DNA from: Cellulomonas uda
GTDB taxonomy: Bacteria; Actinomycetota; Actinomycetes; Actinomycetales; Cellulomonadaceae
NCBI RefSeq assembly: GCF_006538705.1
Contig: NZ_BJLP01000021.1
Location: forward strand, 1-61,037
Direction of reading: 5' to 3'
Length of the DNA stretch: 61,037 bases
The position numbers and the translations under genes were made by a program. This document shows positions 7,405 through 15,040 of this stretch, one piece after another. Numbering within the stretch: position 1 is the stretch's first letter; the number at the start of each line of letters is the position of its first letter. Under the pieces are notes generated by a model. The model was not told the DNA's origin and did no database searches. It saw nothing but the letters and a program-made list of their open reading frames with translations.

Positions 7405-8688
7405 TCAGCGTACGGGCGTCGGGGCGACGAGCCGGCCACCGACGAGCGCGACGACTCCCCCGAGCAGCGCGACCGCGGGCAGCACGAGGAACGCGGTGTG
7501 CACGCCGACCGCGTCCGCGAGCGCACCGAGCAGGAACGGGGCCACGCCGATCGCGAGCCCGCCGGCGAGCGTGGCCCGCGCCTGCGCGGCGTCCTGCGCC
7601 TGCGGGGCGGTCGACAGCAGCAGCGCGATGGACAGCGGGTACTGCACGCCGCAGCCGAATCCGGCGATCACGAGCCCGACCACGGCGACCGTCGACGACG
7701 ACGCGGTCCACAGCACCGCCCAGCCGGCGATCGTCACGGCGAACGACGCCGCGAGCAGCATCGCCGGACGCACGCGCAGCGACAGCGGCCCGACGAGGAA
7801 CCGCACGCCGGACACCCCCGCGACGAACCCGGCGGTCGTGGCCGTCGCGATCCCGGCACCCGCGGCGGTCTGCTCGCGCACGAGGTCGGTGGACCAGTAC
7901 GTGGTGATGTTCTCCAGCGCGATCGCGGCGACGACCGCCGCGAGGAAGCACCACGCCGCGAGCGCGGAACGAGGTGCGGGCTCGTCGGGGGCGTCGGGCA
8001 GGTCGTCGACCGGGGCGACGGCCCGGTCCTCCACCGGGGCGAGCGCGTCGACCGGCCCGTGCGCGGTGCCGCCAACGGGCACGAGCCGCGGCTCGGCCCG
8101 CGGCGCGCGGGTGCGCGCCACGGCGGGCGGGGTCATCGCGCCACCGACGGGCAGCCGGGAGGCGGCCCACGCCGTCAGCAGGGTGATCGCGATGGTCACC
8201 GCGACCGCGGGGCGCCACCCCCACCCGATCGCGACGCACGCCCCCGCGGCGAGCGGCCCGACGAGGCCGATGCTCGACCCGACGCCGTTCGCCTCGGTCA
8301 CCGCGGCGGATGCGGCGGGTCCGTGGTGCTGCGCGAGCCCGGCCTGCGACGCGGCGATCGCGACGTTGCCGCCGAGCGCGAGGACCGCGACGGCGGGCAG
8401 GCTCACCGCGAGCGAGCGCGCGAGCACGAGCGCGAGGACGCCGGCCGCGACGAGCACGAGACCGACGACGACGGCCGTGCGCCGGCCCGCGCGCGCCACG
8501 AGACGCGGGGCGACCCAGCTGGCGGCGATCGCGCCCACCGCCATCGCGGTGCCGTGCAGGCCGGCCTGCGCGTCGGAGATGCCGAGCTCGTCGGCGAGGA
8601 GCGGGACGCTCGGGTTGAAGCTGTACAGGAACCAGCCCCACGCCACGAAGCACCCGTAGAACGTCCAGGTCAGGCGGTCGCGGCGCAC
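7405..8688 (-). CDS. MFS transporter
   Basis: 427 aa from a GTG at 8688. The pattern of hydrophobic segments fits 12 membrane helices, in two halves separated by a Pro/Asp-rich cytoplasmic loop (about residues 190-245, RLVPVGGTAHGPVDALAP). The inter-helix motif APRLVARAGRRTAVVVG matches the MFS loop 2-3 signature. Substrate is unknown; because the next gene is a cytoplasmic GH10 xylanase, import of xylo-oligosaccharides is a reasonable guess. TATCCT lies 6 bases upstream of the GTG, giving a probable leaderless transcript for the permease-xylanase-methyltransferase unit. Confidence 0.85.
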   Translation of the reverse strand: MRRDRLTWTFYGCFVAWGWFLYSFNPSVPLLADELGISDAQAGLHGTAMAVGAIAASWVAPRLVARAGRRTAVVVGLVLVAAGVLALVLARSLAVSLPAVAVLALGGNVAIAASQAGLAQHHGPAASAAVTEANGVGSSIGLVGPLAAGACVAIGWGWRPAVAVTIAITLLTAWAASRLPVGGAMTPPAVARTRAPRAEPRLVPVGGTAHGPVDALAPVEDRAVAPVDDLPDAPDEPAPRSALAAWCFLAAVVAAIALENITTYWSTDLVREQTAAGAGIATATTAGFVAGVSGVRFLVGPLSLRVRPAMLLAASFAVTIAGWAVLWTASSSTVAVVGLVIAGFGCGVQYPLSIALLLSTAPQAQDAAQARATLAGGLAIGVAPFLLGALADAVGVHTAFLVLPAVALLGGVVALVGGRLVAPTPVR

Positions 8689-8694
8689 CGACCG

Positions 8695-8700
8695 AGGATA
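8695..8700 (-). promoter_or_regulatory. -10 element (TATCCT) of the MFS-xylanase unit
   Basis: On the minus strand TATCCT is followed after 6 bases by the GTG start at 8688, with no ribosome site. Confidence 0.5.
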
Positions 8701-8746
8701 CGTGTCACCACGAGCGCCGGGACGGGACCGAGGACCGCCCGGCGCG

Positions 8747-11587
8747 TCACCGGGACGGGCGGCTCGCGCGCAGGCACGCGACGAGCGTGTCGAGCTCGCG
8801 CCGGTACTCGGGGGCGCGCGGGTAGCCGGAGTGCGCGACCACCTGCAGGAGGTACGCGTCGGCGTCGACCTCGCTCGCGGGGACGTCGACCGGCGAGTCC
8901 GCGTACCCGTCGACGGGGAACCCGATGAAGTCCGTCCGCCGCCAGAGGCTGCGCCACCGCACCGCGCAGGGACCGCCCGGGGGTGACGTGAGCGAGCCGA
9001 GCAGCGTCGGCTCGGTCCGGGGGCCGGGCACGGGCGACGGGTCGGCGGCCCACGGGTCGGCGGCCCACAGGAGGGCGCCCGGGCTCGGGCGCGTGCCGAG
9101 CACCTCGGGCCCGAACAGCTCCGGGAAGAAGCGTCCGAAGTACGCACGCAGCTGCGTGCCGTAGGTCAGCAGGCCGACCCGGTGGTCGCCAGGCCCCGCG
9201 GGACCGTCCCACCGCGCCAGCAGGGTCGCGACGGCGACGACCCCGCCCAGGCTGTGCGCGGAGAGCAGCACGCGACGCCTCGCGCGGGTCGCCTCACCGC
9301 CGGGCAGCGGCGTGCCGTCGTCACCGAGCCACGCGTCGATGCGCGCCCTCAGCTCCGGCACGACGCGCTCGGCGTAGCACGGCGGGGCGAACGGGTGCGC
9401 GGCGCGCGGCAGGAAGCACATGAGGTCCCACAGCAGCCCCCAGGGACGCGCGAGCGCGTTCTCGGACCCGGCGAGCACCACGCTCGCGACGACGAGCCCG
9501 AGCGCCGCGACCACCGCCGCGCCGGACAGGTCGACCGCGAGCGCCCACAGCGTGCCGAGCGTGCCGCCGTACGTCGCGCGCGGGTCGGGCAGCGCGAGCG
9601 AGCCGACGAGCGCGAGCAGGTGCAGCACCGCGACCGCGCCGACCAGGCGCTCCGCGCGCTGTGCGAGCGCGGCTCGTCGTCGCGCGGCCTGCACCGCGGC
9701 GTCCTCCCCCGTGGTCGGCCGCGGCTGCGCGCCGCCGGGCACGACGGGCACGACGGTGCGGCGCAGCGTCGCCGTGCGGATCCCGAGCACGACGAGCAGC
9801 AGGACGAGCAGCAGCACACCGGCCACGCTCGCGACCGCGAACTGCTCGTAGCCCGGCGGGACGTGCAGGTGCGCGGCGGCCGGGCCGTGCACCACCACCG
9901 GGTCGCGCAGCGGGTCCTGGGCGGCGGCGTCGTCGAGCGCCTGCTGGGTCTGCGTGGACAGGCGCTGGTTCTCCGCGGCCGCGGGCGCGTCGAGCCACGC
10001 CACCGTCCCGAGGACCGCGGCGGCGCTGAGCACCATCGCGAGCCCGCCCGCGAGCGCGAGCAGCACGGCCGGCCCGCGGCCCGCCCAGCCCTCGCACGCG
10101 CGGCCGGGCCGTCGGCGGCTCACGACCCATGCGACGACGGTGAGCGTCACCAGGCAGAGCCCCGCGACGGTGCGCCACACGACGCCCCACGTGCCGGCGG
10201 ACCACAGCACCGCGAGGCCGGCGCCGACGGCCGTCGCCAGGACGAGCGGCACCCACACCGCGGCGCGCAGGTGCGCACGGATCCCGACGGCCGCCAGCAC
10301 GAGCAGGACCATGAGCGCGACGAGCGAGCGGGGCAGCGCGTGCAGCCCGAGGAAGGGCGGTGAGGCGGCGTCGGCGGGACGCAGCGGTCCGTCTCCCGAG
10401 CGCGCGACCGCCACGACCACCCACCCCAGCAGCACGAGCGCGGCACCCAGGAGCAGCACCTCGGCGGTGCGCGAGACCCGCACCTCGGCGGCGAAGGTCG
10501 AGCGGCCTCCGCCCGGCGGGTCGAGGCGCAGCCGCCCCGTGCGCCACGCGGCCAGGGCGACCACCACGGCCGCGGCGAGGACGGCCAGCGCCCACGGCAG
10601 CCGCCCGTCCCGCGCCCATACCGCGGCGTCCAGGCACCCCCGCGCACCGAACCCGTCCGAGTGCGTGCACTGCGGCACGTCGCGGTACAGGTAGTGCCAC
10701 GAGACGAGCCCCGCGAGGGTCGCGAACGCCGCCGCCAGGTGCGCGAACCACTGCACGGACGAGCGGCGGGCGTGCGTCCAGAACCCCGGCCGCGCGAGCA
10801 GCGGCCAGGTCCCGCGCGGGTCGAGCCCCGCGCCGTCGGCCAGGCCCCGCGCCTTCGTCGTCGACATGCGTCGCTCGTACCGGAGCCGCCCCGTCGAGCC
10901 GACCGCCGCGAGCACGACGAGCACCACCGCGGTCGCCGCGACGAGCGCGGCGGTGCGCTCGCCGGTGGACCAGCGCGCCGCCGCGTCGGCCCACCCGGGC
11001 AGCGCCGCGCAGACCTGCACGTAGGTGACCTCGCCCGACGACGTGCGCGGCCCGTAGCACTGCGCACCGACGACGCCGAGCGTCACGGTCGCGACCGTCG
11101 CGAGCCACAGCAGCGTGAGCAGGAGCCCGAACAGCCGCACGAGCCCACCGCCGGCCGACGACCGTCGCCCGTGCGGCTCGTCGGCGTCGCGCGACCAGTA
11201 CGCGACGTTCGCGAGCCCGAACGGGATGATCAGCACCCACAGCGCGCGCACGACTCCCGCGACGAGCCCGCTCACGCGACCCAGGCCCGGGACGGCGGAC
11301 AGCCGCGCCATCGCACCCCACGAGTACGCCTCGCGCCGGACGCCGGGGGGCACCTCGCGCGGGTCGCCCGCGCGACGCGGCACCGCTGCGGCCGCGGCGG
11401 TCGGGGCCCAGAAGCTGCCGAGCTCGTCGCCGTCGACCTGCTCGACCTGGCCGGGCGCGAGCTCGAGCATGCTCGCGGGCGGCGTGTTGGCGACGCCGTG
11501 CACCCGCAGCTCCAGCACGTCGGGCGTCGTGGGCTCGGGCGTCGTGGGCCGACCCGTCCCGTGCCACCACCACCCCCACCGGTGCAC
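8747..11587 (-). CDS. Large polytopic membrane protein with split alpha/beta-hydrolase motifs
   Basis: 946 aa if started at the GTG at 11587, which has AGGAAGG 8 bases upstream (a GTG at 11617 would add 10 residues). The N-terminus has LELRVHGVANTPP, resembling a hydrolase oxyanion strand. Residues about 100-680 hold many hydrophobic helices and several polar loops. The C-terminal part has SAHSLGGVVAVATLL, a nucleophile-elbow-like motif with Ser near residue 779, then WRSLWRRTDFIGFPVDG and VVAHSGYPR, which could supply Asp and His. This suggests an esterase or lipase-like domain interrupted by a membrane module. I recognise no named family function. It has TAGGGT at 11630-11635 as possible -10. 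Confidence 0.75.
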   Translation of the reverse strand: MHRWGWWWHGTGRPTTPEPTTPDVLELRVHGVANTPPASMLELAPGQVEQVDGDELGSFWAPTAAAAAVPRRAGDPREVPPGVRREAYSWGAMARLSAVPGLGRVSGLVAGVVRALWVLIIPFGLANVAYWSRDADEPHGRRSSAGGGLVRLFGLLLTLLWLATVATVTLGVVGAQCYGPRTSSGEVTYVQVCAALPGWADAAARWSTGERTAALVAATAVVLVVLAAVGSTGRLRYERRMSTTKARGLADGAGLDPRGTWPLLARPGFWTHARRSSVQWFAHLAAAFATLAGLVSWHYLYRDVPQCTHSDGFGARGCLDAAVWARDGRLPWALAVLAAAVVVALAAWRTGRLRLDPPGGGRSTFAAEVRVSRTAEVLLLGAALVLLGWVVVAVARSGDGPLRPADAASPPFLGLHALPRSLVALMVLLVLAAVGIRAHLRAAVWVPLVLATAVGAGLAVLWSAGTWGVVWRTVAGLCLVTLTVVAWVVSRRRPGRACEGWAGRGPAVLLALAGGLAMVLSAAAVLGTVAWLDAPAAAENQRLSTQTQQALDDAAAQDPLRDPVVVHGPAAAHLHVPPGYEQFAVASVAGVLLLVLLLVVLGIRTATLRRTVVPVVPGGAQPRPTTGEDAAVQAARRRAALAQRAERLVGAVAVLHLLALVGSLALPDPRATYGGTLGTLWALAVDLSGAAVVAALGLVVASVVLAGSENALARPWGLLWDLMCFLPRAAHPFAPPCYAERVVPELRARIDAWLGDDGTPLPGGEATRARRRVLLSAHSLGGVVAVATLLARWDGPAGPGDHRVGLLTYGTQLRAYFGRFFPELFGPEVLGTRPSPGALLWAADPWAADPSPVPGPRTEPTLLGSLTSPPGGPCAVRWRSLWRRTDFIGFPVDGYADSPVDVPASEVDADAYLLQVVAHSGYPRAPEYRRELDTLVACLRASRPSR

Positions 11588-11629
11588 GGTCGCCCCCTTC
11601 CTGGCGGCCCCCGCCACCCCCGTGGAGCG

Positions 11630-11635
11630 ACCCTA
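11630..11635 (-). promoter_or_regulatory. Possible -10 element (TAGGGT) of the membrane hydrolase gene
   Basis: TAGGGT on the minus strand, 42 bases upstream of the preferred GTG at 11587, leaving a short leader that contains the AGGAAGG ribosome site. Confidence 0.4.
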
Positions 11636-11731
11636 GCCATCCCGGCACCACGCCCGCCATGCCCGTCTCGTCCCGGTTCGGCGCGTCCGGCCGTGGGGCG
11701 CGGTCCGGGTCACGCACCCCGCACGCGACGA

Positions 11732-11760
11732 GGCCCGGGACGCGCTGCGCGTCCCGGGCC
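11732..11760 (-). terminator. Rho-independent-type terminator after the AA10 gene
   Basis: GGCCCGGGACGCG (11732-11744) and CGCGTCCCGGGCC (11748-11760) make a perfect 13-bp stem with a 3-base loop, starting 12 bases past the AA10 gene's stop. No T-run, as usual in very GC-rich actinobacteria. Confidence 0.8.
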
Positions 11761-11771
11761 CCGTGCGTCGG

Positions 11772-12857
11772 TCAGGCTGCCGCGCAGCTCGCGGTCAGGC
11801 CCGAGCTCGACCCCGAGCCGACGAAGCCGGCGGTGGCGCTCTGGCCGGACGCCAGCGTGCCGTTCCAGGCCGCGTTGGTGATCACGTTGCCGGAGGCGGT
11901 ACCGCCCCACGCCTGCGTGACGGTCGCACCGTTGACGGTGACCTTCCAGCCCTTCAGCCCGCCGGACCCCGCCGTGACGACGACGTCCGCGACGTAACCG
12001 CCGGACCAGCTCGAGTTGACCTTCACGGTCGCGGTGCAGGCGCCGGAAGGCACCGTCGGCTCGTCCGTGGGCTCCTGCGTGGGCTCGTCGGTCGGCTCCT
12101 GCGTGGGCTCGTCCGTCGGCTCCTGCGTCGGCTCGTCGGTCGGCTCCTGCGTCGGGTCGCCGCCGCCCTCACCGATGATGATGTCGCTGCACAGGTAGTA
12201 CGGCTGGTCGAGGTGGCTCGCCTGCCAGATCGTGTACAGCACGGCCCGGCCGCTGCGGTTCGGCAGCGAGACGTCGGTCTGGTACAGGCCGGTCGTCGGG
12301 TACGAGCCCGTCGTCTTCACCAGGTCGAGCGAGCCCCACGTGAGGGCCTGCGTGGTCGGGTCGAAGCCCGGCTTCGTGACGTAGATCTTCAGGTAGTCGG
12401 CCCCGTGCTTCGCGCCGTCCGTCAGGGTCAGGCGGAACGAGTTCGGCACCCGCGTCGCCGTCCACGCGCCAACGGTGTCCATCGACTTGTACAGGCCGTT
12501 CTGCGTGCGGCCGCCGCTGCAGAGCTGCCCGTCGGGGATCACGGCCTGGTGCTGGCCGCCGACGTTCTCGCGGAACAGGCCGTTCCAGTTCCACATCGCG
12601 TTCGGGTTGTCCTGGAACGCCTGCCAGCACATCGGGTCGTCCGTCGCCATCTGGGGGTTGAGGTGGTCGTCGCCCCACCGCTCCCAGCAGCTGTAGTTAC
12701 GGGTCGGCGGGTCGGTCACCGAGCCGTGCGCGCTCGCCGACGGAGCCGCGAGCGTGAGGGCGCCCAGGCCCAGCGCGAGGGCCATCGGGACGGCCAGGGC
12801 GGCACGGCCCACACGGCGCAGGAGCCCTCGACGGGCGGGGGGTGCGGTCGATCGCAT
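11772..12857 (-). CDS. Secreted AA10 lytic polysaccharide monooxygenase with CBM2
   Basis: 361 aa from the ATG at 12857, with GGAGG 5 bases before it. Residues 1-43 are a signal peptide (Arg-rich start, hydrophobic core, ASA cleavage) that leaves His44 as the new N-terminus, required for the copper 'histidine brace'; the second brace residue is probably His151 in DGAKHGADYLKIYVTKPG. The catalytic domain runs to about 229, followed by a TQEPTDEP-repeat linker (235-268) and a CBM2 (about 273-361) with exposed Trp residues (SSWSGGY, KGWKV, TQAWGG, NAAWNG). The domain resembles cellulose-active AA10 enzymes such as Streptomyces CelS2, so oxidative cleavage of cellulose is likely, though chitin or xylan is not excluded. 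Confidence 0.93.
   Translation of the reverse strand: MRSTAPPARRGLLRRVGRAALAVPMALALGLGALTLAAPSASAHGSVTDPPTRNYSCWERWGDDHLNPQMATDDPMCWQAFQDNPNAMWNWNGLFRENVGGQHQAVIPDGQLCSGGRTQNGLYKSMDTVGAWTATRVPNSFRLTLTDGAKHGADYLKIYVTKPGFDPTTQALTWGSLDLVKTTGSYPTTGLYQTDVSLPNRSGRAVLYTIWQASHLDQPYYLCSDIIIGEGGGDPTQEPTDEPTQEPTDEPTQEPTDEPTQEPTDEPTVPSGACTATVKVNSSWSGGYVADVVVTAGSGGLKGWKVTVNGATVTQAWGGTASGNVITNAAWNGTLASGQSATAGFVGSGSSSGLTASCAAA
12058..12158. repeat. 24-bp tandem repeat coding the AA10 linker
   Basis: About four copies of a 24-bp unit (GGCTCGTCGGTCGGCTCCTG plus 4 bases on the plus strand) encode the DEPTQEPT linker. Copies differ only at a few third positions. Confidence 0.8.
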
Positions 12858-12935
12858 CGTTCCTCCAGGGGGAGTCGGTGTCCCGCGGGCAGGCCGCCAC
12901 GCTGCTGACCCGGCGCGGGCGCGGTCGCCACCACC

Positions 12936-12981
12936 GTTCACATCGACCACCTGGGTGAACAACGTCCGAAACGGTTCACCC
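12936..12981. promoter_or_regulatory. Three evenly spaced GTTCAC/GTGAAC half-sites upstream of the AA10 gene
   Basis: GTTCAC at 12936-12941, GTGAAC at 12955-12960 and GTTCAC at 12974-12979 begin exactly 19 bp apart in alternating orientation. The outer pair extends to perfect 8-bp arms, GGGTGAAC (12953-12960) and GTTCACCC (12974-12981). They lie 79-124 bases upstream of the AA10 start. A regulator operator is likely; which protein binds is unknown. Confidence 0.5.
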
Positions 12982-13024
12982 CGGCAATCCGCGACCAACG
13001 TCCCTGTCGCACCCCTCGGCCGGG

Positions 13025-15040
13025 TCAGACTTCCTCGGTCGCCGCCGCCGCGAACTGGCTCTGGTACAGGCGCGCGTACGCGCCGCCCGCGGCCAGCAGC
13101 TCCTCGTGCGTCCCCTGCTCGACGATCGACCCGTGCTCCATCACCAGGATCGCGTCGGCGTCCCGGATCGTCGACAGCCGGTGCGCGATCACGAACGACG
13201 TGCGCCCCGCGCGCAGCGCGTTCATCGCGCGCTGCACGAGCACCTCGGTCCGCGTGTCGACCGACGACGTCGCCTCGTCGAGGATGAGGATCGCCGGGTC
13301 GGACAGGAACGCGCGCGCGATCGTCAGGAGCTGCTTCTCCCCCGCCGAGACGCCCGTGCCCTCGTCGTCGATCACCGTGTCGTACCCGTCCGGCAGCGTC
13401 CGCACGAACCGGTCGACGTGCGTCGCCTCGGCCGCCGCGACCACCTGCTCGTGCGTCGCGCCGTCGACCCCGTACGCCAGGTTCTCCTCGATGGTCCCGC
13501 CGAACAGCCACGTGTCCTGCAGCACCATGCCGGTCTGCCGGCGCAGCTCGTCGCGCGTCAGGTCGCGGGTGTCCACGCCGTCGAGCGTGATGCGGCCCGC
13601 GTCGATCTCGTAGAACCGCATGAGCAGGTTCACCAGCGTCGTCTTGCCCGCACCCGTGGGACCGACGATCGCGACCGTGTGCCCCGGCTCCGCGACGAGC
13701 GACAGGTCGGTGATCAGGGGCGCGTCGGGCGAGTAAGAGAACGCGACGTGCTCGAACTCGACGCGCCCCCGCACGGGCCGGGCGAGGTACGCGGGCGAGC
13801 GCGGGTCGGGCTCCTGCTCGGGGGCGTCCAGCAGCTCGTACACGCGCTCCACCGACGCGACACCCGACTGCAGGAGGTTCGCCATGCTCGCGAGCTGCGT
13901 GATCGGCTGCGTGAACTGACGCGAGTACTGGATGAACGCCTGCACGTCGCCCAGCGTCATCGCGCCCGACGCGACGCGCAGACCGCCCACGACGGCGACG
14001 ATCACGTAGCTGAGGTTCGACAGGAACCCGAGCGCGGGCTGGATGGTGCCGGAGATGAACTGCGCGCGCCGGGTCGAGTCGTACAGCGCCTCGTTGCGCT
14101 CCGTGAACGTCGCCACGGCGTCGTCGGACCGGTTGAACACCTGCACGAGCATGTGCCCGGTGAACATCTCCTCGATGTGCGCGTTGACCTGCCCGGTGTA
14201 GGTCCACTGCTCGATGAACCGCGGGCGCGAGCGCCGGGCGATCAGCGCGGCGACGACCATCGACAGCGGTACCGTCACGAGCGCGACGACGGCGAGCAGC
14301 GGCGAGATCCAGAACATCATCGCGAGCACGCCGACCACGGTGAGCAGCGACGTGATGACCTGGCTGAGCGTCTGCTGCAACGTCTGGGCGACGTTGTCGA
14401 TGTCGTTCGTCACGCGGGACAGCAGCTCGCCGCGCGGCTGGGAGTCGACGTAGGCGAGCGGGACGCGGCCGAGCTTGGCCTCGACGTCGGCCCGCAGGCG
14501 CAGCACGGTGCGCTGCACGACGCCCGCGGTCATGCGGCCCTGCGCCCAGCCGAACAGGAACGAGCCCACGTACACCGCGAGCACGACGAGCAGGATCGAG
14601 CCGAGCCGGTCGAAGTCCACCCCCTGGCCGGGCACCACCTGCATGCCCGAGACCATGTCCGCGAGCTGGCCCTGGCCCTGCGCACGCAGTCCCGCGACCG
14701 CGTCCGCCTGGGAGATCCCCGCGGGCAGCATCGAGCCGACGACACCCTCGAACAGCACGTCGGTCGCGGTGCCGAGGAGCTTGGGCCCGACCACCGCGAG
14801 CACCACCGACGCCACGCCGAGCACGACGACCGCGACGAGCCGCACCCGCTCGGGCCGCAGGTCCCGCAGGAACCGCCGTCCGGAGGCGCGGAAGTCCATG
14901 GACTTCTCGCCGGGCATGCCCATCGCACCCATGGGGCCGTGCCCGGGGCCGGGGCGCCGGGGCCCGGCGGGCCGCGCGGGAGCGGCTGCCGCGGCAGCGG
15001 GGGCCGAGGACGGCGCGGGACGGTCCGCCGGCGCGTTCAT
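13025..15040 (-). CDS. ABC exporter half-transporter, catalytic subunit of a heterodimer
   Basis: 671 aa from the ATG at 15040, which overlaps the stop of the partner gene (ATGA). After a Pro/Ala/Gly-rich leader of about 45 residues come a six-helix exporter membrane domain (SRVTNDIDNVAQTLQQ is the conserved coupling region) and an ATPase domain with Walker A GPTGAGKTT, a signature altered to VSAGEKQLL, and an intact Walker B ILILDEATSSVD with the catalytic Glu. Extra residues between helices 1 and 2 (about 95-140) are larger than usual. With its partner it resembles TM287/288 or BmrCD heterodimers, which export lipids, peptides or drugs. Substrate unknown. Confidence 0.9.
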   Translation of the reverse strand: MNAPADRPAPSSAPAAAAAAPARPAGPRRPGPGHGPMGAMGMPGEKSMDFRASGRRFLRDLRPERVRLVAVVVLGVASVVLAVVGPKLLGTATDVLFEGVVGSMLPAGISQADAVAGLRAQGQGQLADMVSGMQVVPGQGVDFDRLGSILLVVLAVYVGSFLFGWAQGRMTAGVVQRTVLRLRADVEAKLGRVPLAYVDSQPRGELLSRVTNDIDNVAQTLQQTLSQVITSLLTVVGVLAMMFWISPLLAVVALVTVPLSMVVAALIARRSRPRFIEQWTYTGQVNAHIEEMFTGHMLVQVFNRSDDAVATFTERNEALYDSTRRAQFISGTIQPALGFLSNLSYVIVAVVGGLRVASGAMTLGDVQAFIQYSRQFTQPITQLASMANLLQSGVASVERVYELLDAPEQEPDPRSPAYLARPVRGRVEFEHVAFSYSPDAPLITDLSLVAEPGHTVAIVGPTGAGKTTLVNLLMRFYEIDAGRITLDGVDTRDLTRDELRRQTGMVLQDTWLFGGTIEENLAYGVDGATHEQVVAAAEATHVDRFVRTLPDGYDTVIDDEGTGVSAGEKQLLTIARAFLSDPAILILDEATSSVDTRTEVLVQRAMNALRAGRTSFVIAHRLSTIRDADAILVMEHGSIVEQGTHEELLAAGGAYARLYQSQFAAAATEEV

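Noticed and set aside
6121..8928. Plus-strand open frame of about 935 codons opposite the xylanase and MFS genes
   Set aside because: Composition is low-complexity Arg/Gly/His; the minus strand holds complete GH10 and MFS genes.
12058..12158. Short regular repeats that could suggest a CRISPR array
   Set aside because: Units are contiguous without spacers and encode a Thr/Pro/Glu linker in frame.
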